Assembly: GCA_016926555.1 (NCBI GenBank)
Contig: JAFGOI010000004.1
Location: forward strand, 128,776-168,995
Direction of reading: 5' to 3'
Source of the DNA: Patescibacteria group bacterium
GTDB taxonomy: Bacteria > Patescibacteriota > WWE3 > UBA101185 > UBA10185
DNA: 40,220 nt
Shown piece by piece: positions 37,563 through 40,220 of the stretch; position 1 is the first letter of the stretch, and each line of letters begins with the position of its first letter. The notes beneath the pieces are model-generated. The model did not search any database, was not told where the DNA came from, and saw only the letters and a program-made list of their open reading frames with translations. The position numbers and the translations under genes are program-made.

Positions 37563-38174
37563 TTAACTCTTTAGCTTAAGAAGCTTTTTTAGTATTCCCA
37601 AGATAATTAGAGCTAGAAGAAGTATGCCTAGTACTAAAAGACCTGTTTTTACCCCGGAAGATAAATTGTATGTGTTAAGTCCTGCCATACCGAGCATATA
37701 GTCCAGTTCAGAGGGGGGTTCCCCGTTTAATATTTCTAGTGCGTCACCTGCGTGCTTGAGGAAAATATACTGGGTGTCGCGTTTTTCTATTATTCCGTAT
37801 ATCTTCACTTCCAAGTCCTTCTTGAGCAAAACCGGTCTGCTGCCGGTAACAAGAGGTGAGTCGGTATTATATTTTATTTTTACAGTGTCTCCTTGTGATA
37901 TATCTCTTGAGCTTTTTTCGATCCTGGATACCACTAATTCAAAGTACGAAAAGTTAGTTGGGCCTGAAGGAAGCGGATTTTTCACGGATTTCACTGTTCC
38001 ATAAAGTATCTCAGTTGAAGTTATTTGTAGTTTGCCTTTGAAGTCCAGTATTTCATCTTCATCGTCTACTTTTCTTGTTTCCATGCCGTATGCAAATTGT
38101 GAGAAAACCAGTGAGATTAGTAAAATAAATAAGGGGAGCTTATAGGAAGTTTTTTTTCTTTTACTTAATGACAT
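37563..38174 (-). CDS. Secreted/membrane protein of unknown function
   Basis: 203 aa; N-terminal signal/TM, beta-rich middle region, C-terminal TM (GLLVLGILLLALIILGILKKLL); overlaps upstream PGM-like gene by 14 nt. Confidence 0.6.
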   Translation of the reverse strand: MSLSKRKKTSYKLPLFILLISLVFSQFAYGMETRKVDDEDEILDFKGKLQITSTEILYGTVKSVKNPLPSGPTNFSYFELVVSRIEKSSRDISQGDTVKIKYNTDSPLVTGSRPVLLKKDLEVKIYGIIEKRDTQYIFLKHAGDALEILNGEPPSELDYMLGMAGLNTYNLSSGVKTGLLVLGILLLALIILGILKKLLKLKS

Positions 38175-38898
38175 ACGCCAAATAATCCTTTCCTAGAGGA
38201 GTTTCTAAATGTGCTGTTTCGTAATCACTTATGTTTTCAAAATATTTTCGAAATCCTCTTATAGAATTTCCGTGGCATGAAACAGCCACGTTAACTTTGT
38301 TTTTTTTCATTAATGGTAGTATTTCGTCACAAAAATCCGCTACTCTTTCACATACCATTTTTATACTCTCTCCATTGGGAGGAGCTATATCAAATGATCT
38401 TCTAACTTCCAATAATTTATCGGGATTTTCCATCTGCATTTCTAGTTTGCTTTGGCCTTGGTAATCTCCGTAGAACCGTTCTTTTATACGTTCATCTGGA
38501 AGTATTTCGAGATTTTTTGCTTGTTCATTTTTTGACATCGCCAGTTTTATTGTTTTAAGAGCTCTTTGTTGCGGAGATGAAATAAGCATTTGGATTTTTT
38601 TGTCTTTCAACTTTTCAGCAAGGATTAAAGCCCCTTTTTCCCCCCCTTCAGTTAACGGGGCCACTCTCCATCCGCTAAAAATAAAGTTTGCGTTGTCTAC
38701 GCTTTGACCATGTCTGAAAATATATAAAGTTGGTTGAGTATCTGACTCCTCTTTGGGCATTGGATCTACATGTTTATAACTAAGCAGTTCAATAGCTTCT
38801 TTTATTCTTTCTTTGGTGTAGTTCTTCCCTTCTTTTTTAAAGAGGTTATAGAAATGATCAATCTTTTGATCTAGAGTCATTTGAGTCACATCGGGCAT
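38161..38898 (-). CDS. Histidine phosphatase family / 2,3-BPG-dependent phosphoglycerate mutase-like, with N-terminal extension
   Basis: 245 aa; LYIFRHGQSVDN...FSGWRVAPLTEGG, ERFYGDYQGQSKLE, RRSFDIAPPNGESI, VAVSCHGNSIRGFRKYFENIS. Confidence 0.85.
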   Translation of the reverse strand: MPDVTQMTLDQKIDHFYNLFKKEGKNYTKERIKEAIELLSYKHVDPMPKEESDTQPTLYIFRHGQSVDNANFIFSGWRVAPLTEGGEKGALILAEKLKDKKIQMLISSPQQRALKTIKLAMSKNEQAKNLEILPDERIKERFYGDYQGQSKLEMQMENPDKLLEVRRSFDIAPPNGESIKMVCERVADFCDEILPLMKKNKVNVAVSCHGNSIRGFRKYFENISDYETAHLETPLGKDYLAYVIK

Positions 38899-38925
38899 AC
38901 TACATTAAGGATAGCATAAGAAAGT

Positions 38926-39573
38926 TTATTTGGTCCTGTTTTTACTTCTTTTAATATATCCGTATATAAGGGTTGCAGCGATTGAACCAACGAGTAGTAT
39001 TTGTATTACTGATTCGGTGCTTTCTAAACCTTCAGATACTGATTTGGATGCTGCAAGTCCTGTGTACCCCAGGTATAAAAATATGAGATTTCTTGCTATA
39101 CATCCGATAAAAGTTGCGAGCAGGTATGATTTAAGGTTTATTTTAAGTATTCCGCAAGCTATGGAAACTAAGGCTGTGGACATAACAGGAATTGCCCTTA
39201 ATATTGCGATTGTCGCCTCATCTTTCCATGTGCCGTCGAATCTTTTACCCAGTTTTTCTATATCTTTTTTAGTTACGCCAAAGAATCTGCCGAATTTATT
39301 AAGTATTAGATCTTCCGCTTTGTAAGAAATAAAATATACTATCCACGAGCCAAAGGTTTTTCCTATAGATCCTAATAGTGCTAAAAACAAAATGTAACTG
39401 AGAGGCGCGTTTTGAGCTTTGGTTATGGATCCTGTCATTGTCATTATGAGAGGAGACGGAATTGGTGCGATAATTTCTTCAGTAATTGTACCTACAATAG
39501 TAAATAGTTCGAGGGGCACTTTTGTAGCTAGGTTTTCTAAGTATGCAATTATCGATCCTATAACTCCGCTCAT
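38926..39573 (-). CDS. DedA/VTT-domain (SNARE-associated) membrane protein
   Basis: Start likely ATG 39573; VGTITEEIIAPIPSPLIM, FLALLGSIGKTFGSWIVYFISYKAED, ILRAIPVMSTALVSIACGILKINLKSYLLATFIGCIARN. Confidence 0.83.
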   Translation of the reverse strand: MSGVIGSIIAYLENLATKVPLELFTIVGTITEEIIAPIPSPLIMTMTGSITKAQNAPLSYILFLALLGSIGKTFGSWIVYFISYKAEDLILNKFGRFFGVTKKDIEKLGKRFDGTWKDEATIAILRAIPVMSTALVSIACGILKINLKSYLLATFIGCIARNLIFLYLGYTGLAASKSVSEGLESTESVIQILLVGSIAATLIYGYIKRSKNRTK

Positions 39574-39643
39574 AATAGACAAATTTCAGTTTACGCTATG
39601 AATTGGTGCGTGTAAATTAAATTGGTGCTGCGTATACTGTTTT

Positions 39644-40220
39644 TTAGTTATATCTTCTGATGATTCCGGTTACTTTTCCCTGTATAGTCAAGTTATCCGC
39701 ATCCACGTAAATTGGATCCATCTCGGAATTAGCTGGTTGCAGTCTGATTTGGTCTCTTTCTCTGTAGAACTTTTTTAATGTTGCGAACTCGTTTTCAATC
39801 AAGGCGACCACTGTGTCTCCGTCTTCGGCCGTTTCCTGCTGTTGGATTACTACAAAGTCACCATCAAAAATACCATCCTCTATCATGGAATCTCCCCTGA
39901 CTTGTAAGACATAACATCTTTTACTGTTTGAAACCATATCCGATGCTACGGTTACTGTGTCCATCGGATTTTCTATAGCGTCTATCGGTTCTCCTGCGGC
40001 TATGAAGCCGATGAGAGGCAACGCAATGTTGTTTAAATCGGTATTATACCTTTCATCGACAATTTCAATACCTCTTACTGATCCGTTGTACCTTTTTATT
40101 ACATCTTTCTTCTCAAGTGCCTGAAGATGTTCATGTACAGTTGCAAGTGAAGACAGGCCCATTGCATCCGCAATTTCTTGCAGAGTAGGGGAATAGCCGT
40201 TCACTTGTATATATTGAGAA
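39644..40220 (-). CDS. lexA: LexA repressor (5' end truncated by window edge)
   Basis: Winged-helix (GYSPTLQEIADAMGLSSLATVHEHLQALEKKDVIKR), AAGEP cleavage motif, GDSMIEDGIFDGD Ser, TLKKF Lys. Frame stays open past the listed 40204 start, reading SQYIQVNGYSPT, so the gene continues outside the window. Confidence 0.94.
   Translation of the reverse strand, partial: SQYIQVNGYSPTLQEIADAMGLSSLATVHEHLQALEKKDVIKRYNGSVRGIEIVDERYNTDLNNIALPLIGFIAAGEPIDAIENPMDTVTVASDMVSNSKRCYVLQVRGDSMIEDGIFDGDFVVIQQQETAEDGDTVVALIENEFATLKKFYRERDQIRLQPANSEMDPIYVDADNLTIQGKVTGIIRRYN

Noticed and set aside
38930-39325. 131-aa plus-strand ORF
   Set aside because: Antisense to the DedA/VTT gene, whose motifs are clear; no domain-like features.
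1-40220. Alternative genetic code (UGA recoded to Gly, as in some CPR lineages)
   Set aside because: Several conserved proteins end naturally at TGA in tight ATGA overlaps, and no conserved protein needs internal TGA readthrough.
1-40220. CRISPR arrays, tRNA/rRNA genes, transposases or prophage genes
   Set aside because: No regularly spaced repeats, no tRNA T-arm in an intergenic context (GTTCAAATCC at ~3805 is inside a coding region), and no mobile-element ORFs seen.

Overview
The window is an AT-rich, densely packed bacterial segment. Gene content and style suggest a Candidate Phyla Radiation/Patescibacteria-like genome using standard code 11; this is inference, with no phylogeny run. It has four parts. 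(1) ~1-24.9 kb is a large surface-glycan locus: a SAM methyltransferase, seven GT-B glycosyltransferases, several large GT-C/YfhO-like membrane proteins, an apparent O-antigen-ligase + GT39 fusion, a monotopic sugar-phosphate transferase and a DUF4012 protein. (2) ~24.9-31.5 kb has recO, a T-box-controlled glycyl-tRNA synthetase, a hairpin-dense locus antisense to a small CxCGH zinc-ribbon-like ORF, then mraZ-rsmH-ftsL-like-ftsI with candidate MraZ boxes, and a YraN-family gene. (3) ~31.5-36.3 kb has an LCP-family protein, a REC-only response regulator plus histidine kinase, and PEP synthase. (4) ~36.3-40.2 kb has enolase, a membrane protein, a phosphoglycerate-mutase-like phosphatase, a DedA/VTT protein and a lexA gene that runs off the window end. 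The most interesting signals are the hairpin-packed CxCGH locus (27.07-27.33 kb), the T-box overlapping the end of recO, a palindromic bidirectional -10 between two glycosyltransferases, recurrent leaderless-type promoters, the Wzy-GT39 fusion, and an in-frame stop within a probable GT-C gene. All calls are by eye; no searches or folding programs were run.
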